Below, piece after piece: positions 33,821 through 45,234 of a stretch of 64,000 bases of DNA. Positions within the stretch are counted from its first letter, which is position 1; every line of letters starts with the position of its first letter. Origin of the DNA: Dryococelus australis (Eukaryota > Arthropoda > Insecta > Phasmatodea > Phasmatidae); NCBI GenBank assembly GCA_029891345.1, contig CM056993.1, forward strand, positions 272,398,900 to 272,462,899. The letters run 5' to 3'. The notes beneath the pieces were generated by a model. It was given only the letters and a program-made list of their open reading frames with translations. It made no database searches and was not told where the DNA came from. The position numbers and the translations under genes were made by a program.

Positions 33821-33840
33821 GCCAGCTGCAGCACGTAACA
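33821..33840 (-). repeat. 3' LTR remnant (20 bp)
   Basis: Identical to the first 20 bases of the 5' LTR and placed directly after the polypurine tract; unrelated sequence follows at 33820. Confidence 0.88.
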
Positions 33841-33850
33841 CTCCCCCTCC

Positions 33851-36600
33851 TTAAGTCTGTTCGTCCCAAACAGACTCTATAGAATCAGGACCTTTGTAAA
33901 GCGCCAGTTGGTCGATGTGGACAACCTTTGGCTTCGCCCGAGAGCTCTGTCGGCAAATCCTGTAGACCACATCATTTATCCGCTTCAAGATCCTGTACGG
34001 GACTTCCCAAGATTTCTGTAGCTTCGGGTAATATCCCTTCTTCCTTTGAGTGTTGCACAACTACATCAGATGTCCTTCTTGAAAAGCCTGCTCAGGTATT
34101 CTTCGGTCATATCGTGTTTTCATTCTGTCACTGTTAATGTTAAGGTGCCTCCGGGCAAACTCATGAATGTCGGTTAACTTCTGACGTACCATAATAGCAT
34201 ATTCTGGAGTGGCTGGTTCTTCCTCCACTGGACGTCCGAACAGCAGGTCACCAGGTAGGGGGAGCTCTCTCCCAAACAGCATCCTTGAAGGTGTTACCCT
34301 TGTGGACTTATGGACCGCCGAGCGATATGCCAGGACAAATAAGGGTACCTTAGAGTCCCAATCCCTCTGATTGTCTTCTACGAAGATAGCCAGATACTGT
34401 TCCAGGGTACGATTTAGCCTCTCAACCATTCCATCCGAGCTGTGGTTCGGGTTTCTTCATTCCTAAAATTCTCGTTACTTCTTGGAACAGAGTTGCTTCA
34501 AAATTTCGAACTTGGTCCGAATGAAGCTCCAGTGGCATTCCAAACCTGGAGGAAACATGTTCGACAAGAGCATCAGCTACTGTGCCTGCCTCTTGGTTTG
34601 GCACCGGTATGACCTCTCGAGCCACTTTGTGAAATAGTCTTGTGCTACCAGAAAGTATCTATTTCCCCTCTCAGTGATTGGTAGAGGTCCGAGAATGTCA
34701 ACTGCCATCCTCTCGAATGGGGCCCCAACATTGTACTTCTGGACGGGACCGCGTCCCTTAACCCTCAGACCCTTCCTTGCAGTATATGTATCACATAGAC
34801 AGCACCACTTTTCAACATCCTGCAGACAATACAGCCAATAGAAACTCATTTGGACTCTGTCAAGTGGCATATTTACACTGAAGTGACCACCTGCTGCTGT
34901 GTTGTGCAGTTCTCTTAGCACTTCTGGGATTCGGCAATCTGGTAGCACCAATTGCAAATGAATCTGTATCCAATTGTTACTTTCCCAGTTCCTATAAATC
35001 ACACCATTCTTTATAACAAGGGAATTCCACTGTGCCCAGTATGCCTTGACTGTAATGCCTAGGCTGGATATCTCCATCCATCTCGGTCGACGCCCGGTTT
35101 GCTTCCACTCCAATATTAGACGCAATGTCGGGTCACTTAACTAATCATTTCTTATGTCGTTTTTGCCCCATGTAGATGACCCATCACCAGATACAGGGCC
35201 TTGAATTCTTGTCCTCCTTGCTTTCCTAGATACACCAACCTTCTCCTCCTGGCACTCACAATGACGACAGAATGGTTCGCATGGTCTCCTGGAGGATGCA
35301 TCTGCATTGCTGTGAAGGTGTCCAGACCTGTGTTGCATTTCAAAGTAATTCTTGCAGGTGCTGTATCCACCGAGCTATTTGACCTTCGGGGTTCTTGAGA
35401 TTTAGCAGCCAACGTAGTGAAGCATGATCAGTTCTTAGGATGAAGTGTCTGCCATAAGGATATGGATTAAAGTGTGCAATCGCCTTCACAACTGCCAAAA
35501 GCTCCTTGCATGTCACACAGTAGTTCCTCTCTGGCTTGTGTAGCACCTTACTGAAGTATTCCAATGGCCACTCTTTTCTATCCTGGGTTTGGGATAACCC
35601 AGCCCCGATTCCAACATCACTAGCATCAGTATCCAGAATAAATTCACCCTCTCTACTCGGGAAACCCAGTACTGTGGGAGATATCAGAATTTATTTTAGT
35701 ATATTGAAAGCAATTTTGCACTCTGGGGTCCAACAAAATCTTCTTTTGCCTCAGTCAATTCGTGCAGAGGTTTGGCATAGTGGCGAACCCGGGTACAAAT
35801 CGATGGTAGTAAGCACATAGTCCCAGGGAACTTCGAATTTCAGTTTTATCCTTTGGTAGAGGCCCATAGTTTATTGCTCCAGTCTTCTCAGGGTCTGTTT
35901 CAATCCCGTGGGCTGATACAACATGGCCTAAGAAATTAATTTTATTTTGGAAAAGGTGTAATTTCTTGGGAACCAATTTCAGATTAGCCGCAGTCACTTT
36001 CTGAAACACAGAATCTAAGTGTGCCAGATGCTCTTCAAATGTTCTTCCTGTGACCACAATGTTGTCTAGATACACCTGACAAATATCTACAGGTAGAAAT
36101 TTCTCCATTAGTCTTTCGAAGGTGGCAGGAACATTGCATAGCCCAAAGGGCATAACCTTGAATTGCCAGGTTCCTTTCCCTTGGACAAAGAAGGCAGTCT
36201 TTTCCTTGTCTTCCTAGGCCACCTCGCACTGCCAATACCCGCCCTTCATGTCTAGAATAGAAAACCACTGTGAACCTGCTAACCTATTCAGGGTGTCGTC
36301 TATCCTAGGGAGTGGGTAAGAATCTTTCTTGGTCACATTATTAAGTTGGCGGTAATCAACACAAAATCTAATAGAGCCATCTTTCCTTTTAACAAGCACA
36401 GTGGGAGAAGACCATGGACTGACTGATGACTCTATCACATCTAAATCCCTCATCTCTTTCAGAATACCGTCAACGACCTCATGTGAAACTAGCGGTAGTC
36501 ACTTTGGTAGCTACTTTATGGGTCTAGCATACAACATTAGTTCTGCTAAGGTCATTGGGCTCGCAAGAGAAAGCAACTCTATTTCACTGTAACAATTTTG
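33851..36600 (-). pseudogene. Gypsy pol: reverse transcriptase, RNase H, integrase (degraded)
   Basis: RT motifs: VLVKRKDGSIRFCVDYRQLN (about 36390-36330), FSILDMKGGYWQ (about 36260), KVMPFGLCNVPATFERLME (about 36155) and YLDNIVV (about 36075). The last is normally YxDD, so a catalytic aspartate is N. RNase H: LDTDASDVGIGAGLSQ near 35630 and RTDHASLRWLL near 35415. Integrase: a zinc-finger region near 34900-34790, MAVDILGPLP (about 34710), LHSDQVRNFEA (about 34525) and NGMVERLNRTL (about 34430), so the DDE residues are kept. A C-terminal module ends at TAA 33851, overlapping the polypurine tract. A stop lies near 36215 and several frameshifts separate the pieces. Confidence 0.88.
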
Positions 36601-36950
36601 AAACTGCCCTTTCCTGTCGCCAGTTGAGGTTTTATCTTGTTCTTGTTAGCAGTTCCCCCAGAGCTACTTGAAGAGGACATTCTGTAGGTTGTGGCAGTGA
36701 AGCTTCTGGAACATTCGAAAGTACCTGTGAGACCTGCTTGCAAAATCCTATTGTAGCCCTTCGCTAGAAGCAGGGAGCACAGTTGACTGATTACACACTT
36801 CTGGGTAGCTCACTGGCGAAGATAAATCTCATCGTGTTGACACTACCAACTCAGTATTACCTACACGTAACACCCCCAGTCGAGTATCAATACATCATCC
36901 CATCTTACATAATACATCAAGACCCAAAATGCATTTGTCCTCAATTTCTG

Positions 36951-37250
36951 CTATGTATATATCTGCTCTATCTCAAGGTTCCAGAGCTGTAAGAGTACTC
37001 TTCTCTTGCCTTTGACCGGTGTGGTCCCGCCTGTTACCGTAGTTAAATAGCATTGATCCATGCTCTTATCAGATGATCGCTGGGGAGATGGCCCAGAAAT
37101 GTCCGGTCTTACCACTGTTATAGTCGCTCCTGTGTCAACGACCATCTGACAAGAAACATCATCTAGGCTCCCCTCCACCAATGTGGCACTGAAGTCTTGT
37201 TTCATTGAACGCACCTGCAAAAGCTTTGGGGCCTTCCCTCCAGCAATCAC
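36951..37250 (-). pseudogene. Gypsy aspartic protease domain
   Basis: A 99-residue open frame with VVDTGATITVV, the DTG(A) active-site motif of retroviral-type proteases, which cleave Gag-Pol. It is separated from RT by about 350 bp of decayed sequence (36600-36950). Confidence 0.8.
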
Positions 37251-37299
37251 TGACCTTTGCCCTCAAAACCGGTGTTTTCAAGTTTCCCGAAGACACTGC

Positions 37300-38638
37300 A
37301 CTCTCACCTGCACCTTGGTGCGTGCTCCCTGGCTGTTGCTGCTGCTACTTCTGCTGCTGCTGTTGTTGCTGCTGAGGACAGTTGGCTCTCAGGTGCCCCG
37401 ACTGTCCACACATCCAACATTCCGGGTGTGGGACGGCGAGTCTCCATAGTGCGCGCCCTGGAGGTGATGTCCCACATAGTCGTCTGCAAGTCCTTCAACA
37501 TCCCCTTGACGCTGTCGTCCTCTCCTTCATCAAGCATCACTGCCCGCACTGAACGTCGGGGCACTGATGACTGCCGTGCTGACTCCACTTACAGTGCTCG
37601 GGCCAAGGCATCCTGCATGTTGTGAGGCGCAGCTAACCACACAGCTTGCCGCACCTCGGTGTCAGCGATAGCATCGACGAAGAAGTCAACGGCGATGACG
37701 TCTTGTGCCTCTTCCGAGCATCCTTCCAGAGACAGGTGCGACAGCCTCACGATGTCCTGCCATAGCTCCTGCAGTTGTTCGCCGGGTCGCTGGATGCGGC
37801 TTCGCAGTTGGGCATGGTGGGCTTGCCGCAGGTACCGGTCACCGAATCGCAGCTCCAAAGCCGACACCAGTGTGAAATATTCTAGACGATGTCTTTCCGG
37901 CAGCGACTGCAGTATGCTCAACACTGATCCCCTCAGTACAGCCGCCAGATAGTACGCCCACTGCTCTTCTGTTCAGCCATTCAGGGTGACCACGATCTCG
38001 AACTGATGCCGGTACTTGCGCCAAGGTTTCTGTCCATCGCAAGGGGCGGGCTTAATTGTGACGCCTTTACCCACCCCTGGCTGGGGCGTACCTACGCCGC
38101 AGAACTGTGGCCCCTCCCCTGCCATAGTTCCACTGGCGGCGACCTCTACCTTCTTCTCGCTGCCCACACTCGTCGTCTCGGTGGTAACCAAACTTGTCTC
38201 CTCTTACGCTCCTGCATGTCGTCTCCCCTGCTGCCGCAAGAACTCCTGCCAGTCCTTCTTGAGGGTGCTCACCTCTTGGTCCACTTTACACTCGACACTG
38301 TCCAACCTTCCCTTAACACTGTCCATTCTCTCGCTCACATAGTCAATTTTCATGTCCACAGCCTATTTTATTGTTCACCAACTCACTTACAGCTTCTATC
38401 TTTCTGTCCACATTCTCATTTACAGTGTCTATTTTCTTGTCTACTACTTCGCTAACATTGTCTGTTTTCTTGTCTACTAATTCACTAACACCACTAATTT
38501 GACTATTTACATTTTCGCTAACACCACTAATTTGACTATTTACACTACTAATTTGACTATTTACCATTCTCTGACACTACTTATTTGGCTACTCAGTCCT
38601 TTGATCAAGGCACGAAGTGCTTCCATGTCTGTCGACAT
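37300..38638 (-). pseudogene. Gypsy gag: coiled coil, capsid and CCHC zinc knuckle
   Basis: Starts at ATG 38638 (MSTDMEALRALIKGL). Heptad-like repeats of SELVDKKxDNVSE type follow at 38343-38567 and suggest a coiled coil. A capsid-like region (37924-37600) contains YLRQAHHAQLRSRIQRPGE and AVWLAAPHNMQDALARAL. The knuckle CWMCGQSGHLRANC (about 37422-37381) is in a different frame from the preceding part, so a frameshift separates them. A glutamine-rich CAG/CAA run follows (37340-37378). Confidence 0.82.
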
Positions 38639-38791
38639 TTTTCTGGTTAACATTCACAAATTTCTTAATAATTCACTGGCCAAATAATTACAAATTTATC
38701 CGTCAAGTTTACAACCTATGTAATACTAACAACTAAAATTATTTTATTATTTTATTTTTATAAAATGCTTCCATACCACTTCTGGCAGCAG

Positions 38792-39660
38792 TGTTATAAT
38801 TTCTCTCTCTAGAAATTAAGTGGGCTATACCAAGTTCGTTACGGGATGGAGGTCTTAATTAAATAAAATAATTAATCATAATTTTCTAATTTTATTTACA
38901 ATAACTACAGCAAAATTCTCTAAACTCAACTTCTCACAATAAATCAATAAATAACATCACTCACTGTTACAATTAATGACTCAAATTAATAAAATTTATA
39001 ATTACCACAAATAAATCAATCAAATTAACTAATTAAACTAATTAAAATTCAGTCCCAATAGACTGTGTATCAACCTATTCAATTATTTTATAATTTATGC
39101 GTCAATATTTGACAGTTCGAATATTTCAAATAAAATCCCTATTACACTTCCATTCATTCCCACCTGAGTTCAGTCCATGTCCCGCCAGTCGCAATGTTTT
39201 AGAGTCCTCCAAGCGCCTTCACGCACAGTAGGCTTCACTCGTCGGTTTCACACCCTGTCGTCCCGCAATCTCCTGTCGTTTTCCACACTTCAACTCACTC
39301 GCGTACACTCTGCCAGGCAGCCTCCGTCAAAGACTGCCGGCAGCTGGATTGCGGCAGTATATATAGTGTCTTAGGCCGTCACCTAGAATCTTCCCCAAAT
39401 CGCGTGATGCATCGCGGAGGGCCGAGGTGCCAGCCAGTCTCACCAGAACATTCATGCGTCGTCGCTAAAAGTATCGGAATCTCTAGCAGGCTAGAGGAGT
39501 TCGGTGGTGCCAACAAGTCTCGCCGCTGTCGTAATTCACGGTATTCCCAGAAGGAAAGCAACAGGTCGCGAGTGCATCGTTCCAGGAAGAGGGGTGGGCG
39601 AGGTGGGTCTCCTACCACGACGTGGGGCAGCTGGGTCGGCGCCAGCTGCAGCACGTAACA
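38792..39660 (-). repeat. 5' LTR of the gypsy element
   Basis: 869 bp, starting TGTTACGTGCTGCAGC at 39660 and ending ATTATAACA at 38792, so the ends are TGTTA...TAACA. It contains GACCTCCATCCCGTAACGAA near its end, also present in the LTRs at 47.15 and 59.38 kb. Confidence 0.85.
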
Positions 39661-40006
39661 GTACATATAACTAAGTTACAGTACAGCCTGTAGAATGCAG
39701 TAGTTTCAAAGGCGGAGGACATAAGGGAAATCTGAAACTCTTAATGCTGACAGATTGCAGATATTACGCTTAAGTACTTAAGTACAAGGTATTAATGTTA
39801 ATTTTCTGAGTTCACTGTGGTAAATTGCAAATAATTTTACCTTTGCAAAATGCAAATTTTTCACAGTCAAGCTGTTTTATTGTACAATGTTGTACACCCC
39901 GTTTGTAGAGCTGCACGACAAGAAATAAATAGAAATATTTTTAATTGAAAATTGCTGGTCGTGCGGCAGTTTATGTCGTGCTGACGTCAGCCGCGCCTGG
40001 CTGTTA
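39661..40006. other. No gene seen
   Basis: Short spacer between the gypsy 5' LTR and MITE family F; AT-rich. Confidence 0.4.
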
Positions 40007-40540
40007 GGCTGGCTCACAACCATCCGTTGTATCCGACAGTCGCCCGTCCGTTCGGCTGTCATGTGATCTTCAACCAATCGCAGGACACCTTTTTGTTCTA
40101 TCCGTCAATCCGCAAATATTTCTCAAACTATAAAACTTTCGACGGACCGACGAAAGAGTCACCGCCTTCTGACGAAATTCCGTAGACGGGAATACGTACT
40201 TTGAAATAAAATGCAAGGCGGTGGATACGTGTATATTATCTTTGGTGGTAGATTCAGGAATTTTAAAAATGTAAACAATAATTCCGTATAAATTCTTATC
40301 ACGTAATAAATTATATCGCCAAAATGTTTCTCTTTTGAAAATATATTTCCAAACAAAATATACCCCCAACTAAAGAAAGATCACAATGTTAAGTTGTCAC
40401 TCTGAAATTTGGTCGTACGGAAGGATTGACGGACGACGGATTGTTGTGAATCGCTTTCAACCGTCGGCGTCGGATGGGACACAGTTGGATGACTGACGGA
40501 CGGGCGAATGACGGGTGGGACGGATGGCTGTGAGCCCAGC
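40007..40540 (+). mobile_element. MITE family F, copy 1
   Basis: Left end GGCTGGCTCACAACCATCCG and right end CGGATGGCTGTGAGCCCAGC are inverted repeats. The subterminal regions are rich in GACGGAC/GTCCGTC. TTA precedes the left end; the right flank is TATA. Confidence 0.8.
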
Positions 40541-40902
40541 TATAAAGTTTTAATTATCATGTCGAACGTGTCGTGTTTGTCGGAGCTTTGTTATTCAGGA
40601 ATTACCGCTTCTTTTCCTTAACAAAGTAGCTTTAGGCACGTGATATGAAATAACGCCGTACTGTGCTTTATTTCATGCATTTACTTAATTTCGCCAGTTG
40701 TGACGTTCCGACGGCCGAAGCCTAGGCTGGAATCATTCGGTCGATATTGAAGCATGAGAAGAAAGTTCGTAGATTAAGGGCACTATTAAAAAAAGAAAAA
40801 AGAAACGGAAATTTTTCTTGCACAGCAGACACGAAACAGTTGCATTAAGTCAGACTGCGAGATCAGAGTCGCAGAATCCATTATGTTTACATTATTACAT
40901 TA

Positions 40903-41453
40903 AGCTGGGCTCACGAGTATCCGTTTCTACCGTCAGTCGCCTGTCCCTCCGTCGGTCACGTGATCTTCAACCAATAGGAGGGCAACTTTTTTTCTATCCG
41001 TCAACCCGTCAAATATATATCAAACTTTACCTTTCGACGGACGGATAGATGGGCCACCGCCTTGTAATATCGTTCCTTCAACATGGCTGTCGGAAAACAG
41101 TCACTTGTTTTTTGTCTCAATATTTTTCTTTTCAAATACACAAGGCAGTGAAGTTGTTTACGTGTTTACGTTTCACCTTTGAATTGAACTGGAGAAGACT
41201 TGTAGATTTTCGGAGGAAATGCTGATAAAATACGTTAGGGAAAGAGAATGTATTTATTACATTCATTAAAAATATTTGTTTTTGTGCGAGAAAGATAGAG
41301 TTGTTGGGTGGTAACATTGAAATTTTTCGGGCCCGACGGATCGATGGGAGACGGACTGTTGTGAGTCGCTTTCAATTGACGGACAAAAACCAACGGAAGG
41401 CTGACTGACGGACGGGCGACTGACGGAAGCGACGGATGGTTGTGAGCCAAGCT
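40903..41453 (+). mobile_element. MITE family F, copy 2, TTA target duplication
   Basis: 551 bp with ends AGCTGGGCTCACGAG and TGGTTGTGAGCCAAGCT and TTA at 40900-40902 and 41454-41456. Same orientation as copy 1, about 0.9 kb apart. The 3-bp TTA fits a Harbinger-type MITE. Confidence 0.85.
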
Positions 41454-41819
41454 TTACGTTTATGTCAGTGATAAACACTGCCATCGCTGTCCCGTGTCCG
41501 GCCATCATGGCGGCCGGTTTTAGCCATGAGAATATTCTAGTTCAAAATGTCAAAGAATTCGATACCTACGAGTTCTCGAGATATCTCGAATGGTGGTGAA
41601 AGTGTCCGAAAACTTTTATGCGAGAGATCTAGATGAGTGATTCATCAGTTCTCAGTAATCACGTCTCACACGAGTACTCGAGTTCTCATGCAAATATTAC
41701 GTCATTCGTTCTACGCTTGTTCTCGAATTTTTGTAGAACTGATAGTATTTTTCAAATTAAATAGTTATTTTACTGAAGTGTAAGTATCCCCATGTGTTTT
41801 GTGCATCATTTATAATACA

Positions 41820-42770
41820 TAATTAGCTGTGCCCGCGACTTGGTTCACGTGGACATAAGGAACTGTTTAGATATTTTAAAAAGAGAAATAGAAAATTGAA
41901 ATAAGGCGTGAAGAGTTTCAAACGAAATTTATACATAATAATTTTTATAATAAAAAAATAATTGTTTAAGTTTTAAATAATAATAAAATTGAATTTACAA
42001 ATGTATTTTTATGTTTAGATGGAAATTAATGCAGTGCCTGCGACTTCGTTCGCTTGGACTTTAGGATTTGTTTACATATATTTAAATTAGAAATTTCGCT
42101 TCGCTTAGGTTTTGTGGGGTTATTAAAATACAACCCAACATCGCTTCGCTAAAGTTTTATGTTTAAAATAGAAATATCGTTTCGTTCAGGTTTTATGTAG
42201 TTATTAAATTACAGCCCGCCATCGCTTCGCTCAGATTTTATGGAGTTATTGAAATCATACCTATATAATTGGTTTGAAAGATTATTACTTTATTATCGAA
42301 AATAGTTTTATCGTCGCGTTAGTGTTGGTTGTTTGATAATATCTTATTTTACTATGTTTTGCCAAAAACTAATGCATCTTTTTCTATGATGCTTATTACA
42401 TGAATGATCGTTTAAATACTAGTGTTGTTTCAACAATGTTTTTTGACAGTAATCCTTTTACAAAAAAAAAAAAGATATGGAACATAAAGAAAATTGTATG
42501 AAAAAATTAATTCACATCATAACCATTTGAGATATTGAGATGAAATATAGAGCAGATTTTAAATAGAAATAAACTTTATAACCTCTGAAAGTTTTATCGA
42601 AATCGATTCAGCCGTTTCGGAGCCTATTCTGGACAAACATCCAGGCAGACAGATAGACAAAAATTTTTATACTTCAACATCATTTAAATAGCATATTAAG
42701 CTTAGATATTGATATTGATTCTGAAATAAGAGATAGACACTTCAATTTTATTTATTAGTATAGATTTTTT
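41820..42770 (+). repeat. Dispersed repeat with short tandem core
   Basis: Begins AGCTGTGCCCGCGACTTGG and ends with a CAGACAGATAGACAAAAAT phrase and TTATTAGTATAGAT. These features recur in non-autonomous elements of many arthropods. A core at 42085-42240 repeats TCGCTTCGCTCAGGTTTTATG at roughly 65-bp spacing. The class is not assigned. Confidence 0.5.
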
Positions 42771-42779
42771 TCTTTAATA

Positions 42780-43095
42780 TCAAATAAACTGTTTCGTGTT
42801 CATTGTTGGTTTCTAGGACATTGTTTTATATTTTTTTCCCCTTTTATTATTTCCTGAAATCGACATTTTATGCCACTAGACTGCGTCTTCTTATTTTAAT
42901 ATAATAATGCGAATGGAAACAGACAGTGCAGAAAGGGGGAAAAAAAAAACACACTGAATTCACGTATTCTAATAGCCGAATACTACCACGGAATTCAACG
43001 GTTCTCGAAATCATTTTGCGAGTGAATTTTCTCGATTCAAGCAAGTGCTCGAAAACAAAATATTCGATTCTTGGAAATATTCGATACTTCGCATC
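42780..43095. other. No gene seen
   Basis: AT-rich spacer with a poly-A patch at 42938-42952. Confidence 0.4.
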
Positions 43096-43099
43096 ACTG

Positions 43100-43225
43100 A
43101 AGGCTGCTCACGATACAGTGAGCACTTTTTACGCCCTAGTTACTTTTTTCTTTCGGCCATTTTTTATCCTTTAACCACCTTTTAAAATAAATATTGCAAT
43201 GTAAGCAATAAACACAGCATATATA
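43100..43225 (-). mobile_element. MITE family B fragment joined to a SINE
   Basis: Left TIR AGGCTGCTCACGATACAGTG and the GGTGGTTAAAGGATAAAA interior (here as complement). The rest is replaced by the SINE that follows. Confidence 0.7.
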
Positions 43226-43366
43226 TTCAACCACACTCGGGCCACCAACCAACGGCATCGTCCGGCACGATTCCCACTTCTGCAAATCCGGTGACCCAGC
43301 CGGGGATTGAACCCGGATCGCCCTAGTGGGAGGCGAGCAGGCTAACTGCTCAGCCACCGTGGCCCC
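43226..43366 (-). mobile_element. tRNA-derived SINE
   Basis: On the minus strand: GGCCACGGTGGCTGAGCAG (A-box region), then CCGGGTTCAATCCCCGG (B-box in a stem), then AAGTGGGAATCGTGCCGGAC. A C-run at 43370-43381 adjoins the head. It is not a full tRNA fold. Confidence 0.75.
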
Positions 43367-43384
43367 CCTCCCCCCCCCCCCGAA

Positions 43385-44025
43385 AAGGAGAAAAACGAAG
43401 CAGGCAGGCGGGCCCCTTAGGCTTTGCCAGTATAATATGCTGTAATTATAAGAATTAACACATTATATGTAAAAAAAAATACACAAAACATGTTTATGTT
43501 AAAAGAATCAAATATGTTACATCCACATAAATATAGGCCCATGCATACATTCATTTGTGGAAAATAACAGGTAAAAGATACTAGTATTTAAGACAGGTCA
43601 GGTAAGCACTAGTGAACTTCTAGACTAGATTCAGTAATCTGTGATTTACGTATGTGTTTGTATAAAATACTAGAAAAAGTTAACAATTATTAATAGCTTA
43701 ATAGAATTTTTTTTTTTTTTTTGCTATGCATTTTTAACTTAAGTGAATATTCCCTTGATGTATGGATGTGTAAAAAATACTTCAGCCTACAGGACTTAGT
43801 ATTATCAAATGAGAACAAATACAGTGGCTGTTGAGTACTTCCAAAACGTCACGTACGTTAGAAACGCTATTTCAGAGTACTCCAAAATGGCCAAAAACGA
43901 TTTTTCTAAATTGCTGTATCTCAAAATATACGCGTCAGATACATAGAAAACTACTCAAGGGCCCTGCGTTCAACCTTCGTACAGACTTTCCTTCATTAAA
44001 ATAATAGGGTTATCGCTGTGAATCC
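43385..44025. other. No gene seen
   Basis: AT-rich unique-looking sequence with a poly-T at 43708-43722. Confidence 0.4.
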
Positions 44026-44033
44026 CATAGTTA

Positions 44034-44443
44034 AAGGCTGTTCACAATAAAGAGAGCACTTTTGTAAACAACCTTAGAAAAAATCCCTGCTCCTACCTGT
44101 ATGTATTTTAACGGGCGTACTAAGTGACACGCAACCACTAAAGTTGCTAAGGATGGAGGGAAAGTAGTTTCATATCTTAACGTTAAATAAAACGTGTTAG
44201 GTAACCACTTGCGACAACTTGAATTATTTCTTCCATTTTCTGTTATTTTTTTAATATATCGAAGTGAAAAAGTGAGCAGATTTGTAAAATATTTACTTTC
44301 GTAAGAATTTCAGTTTAACTTGACCGACTTGAATAAATTGATGACACCCTTAACAAAGTTCATCAGGTGGAATAATACACAACGTGCATACAAGTAGATC
44401 TTGATAAGGGCTTTCAAAAGTGCTCATTTTACCGTGAACAACC
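44034..44443 (-). mobile_element. MITE family A, complete copy, TA target duplication
   Basis: Starts AAGGCTGTTCACAATAAAG and ends CATTTTACCGTGAACAACC, with TA at 44032-44033 and 44444-44445. Same orientation as 26387-26812. Confidence 0.85.
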
Positions 44444-44449
44444 TATATG

Positions 44450-45230
44450 CCTTGTCAAAGAAGTGATTTCAATAACGAGTGAGGAATATATTTTATGGTT
44501 CAAAAATTTGTAAAACCAATTGATTTGTATGTTCTAGCGCAAGGAGCTCCAGCCATCTCCAAAGTCAGTTGCCACCATTCTGAAGAAAATAGTATGTCCG
44601 TGGTTGGCGATCCGTGCTTGTGTGTTAGTTGCTGGCAAGGAGTGGGCAGCTAGGAGAGTGACACTGACATTGCGCAACCTGACAGGCTCGGCGCCTTGAC
44701 AAACTGGCTGGCCTCCAGGGGTCGCTGCCCACATCTGCTAAGAGCAACATTTATATAACAGCCGGCTTTGAAGCGGCAAGAAAATACTAACCACACCTTT
44801 ATTACTACGTTTTCGATTGGTTTGAACAGCTCAAGAATCTTGACGAGAACATTTCGCTCTACTATTTATAAAAAGTTGTTTTTCTATTACATAGGTAAGC
44901 AGCTTCTATGACTAACATGTGAAACCTAAGACGTAAGCACGTTCAAAAATCTAGAATGATTGTCTGCATTTTTAACATATTAAATCTTTTTTTATGGTGA
45001 TAAAAAAATTCTGAAAAATTCTGAATGAAACAAGCTTTAGGAATTTTAAACTTACATATTTTTCGTACAAAGCACAAAACCGAAGGAAAGTAATACGTTA
45101 GCATGCAGCTAAAAATTAATGTTTTCTTGGTAATGGAATACAGTGTAGAATATTCCTTGTAAATTTGGTGTGCGCTTTGCCCGTATTTCAATTTTAACTT
45201 CTGATATAAAACTTAAAGTTAAAATGAAGG
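44450..45230. other. No recognised gene
   Basis: A GC-richer patch at 44540-44780 with a 66-codon minus frame has no recognisable domain. The remainder is AT-rich. Confidence 0.4.
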
Positions 45231-45234
45231 GTTC

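Larger units (their letters stand above)
33821..39660 (-). mobile_element. Ty3/gypsy LTR retrotransposon, 3' LTR truncated to 20 bp
   Basis: In minus orientation: 5' LTR (39660-38792), primer-binding region with CTGCTGCCAGAAGTGG (about 38791-38774), gag, protease, reverse transcriptase, RNase H, integrase. The polypurine tract AAGGAGGGGGAG (33852-33841) then runs directly into TGTTACGTGCTGCAGCTGGC (33840-33821), the first 20 bases of the LTR. The rest of the 3' LTR is absent. The domain order RT-RNaseH-IN is Ty3/gypsy type. Frames are broken throughout and no envelope gene is visible. Confidence 0.9.
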
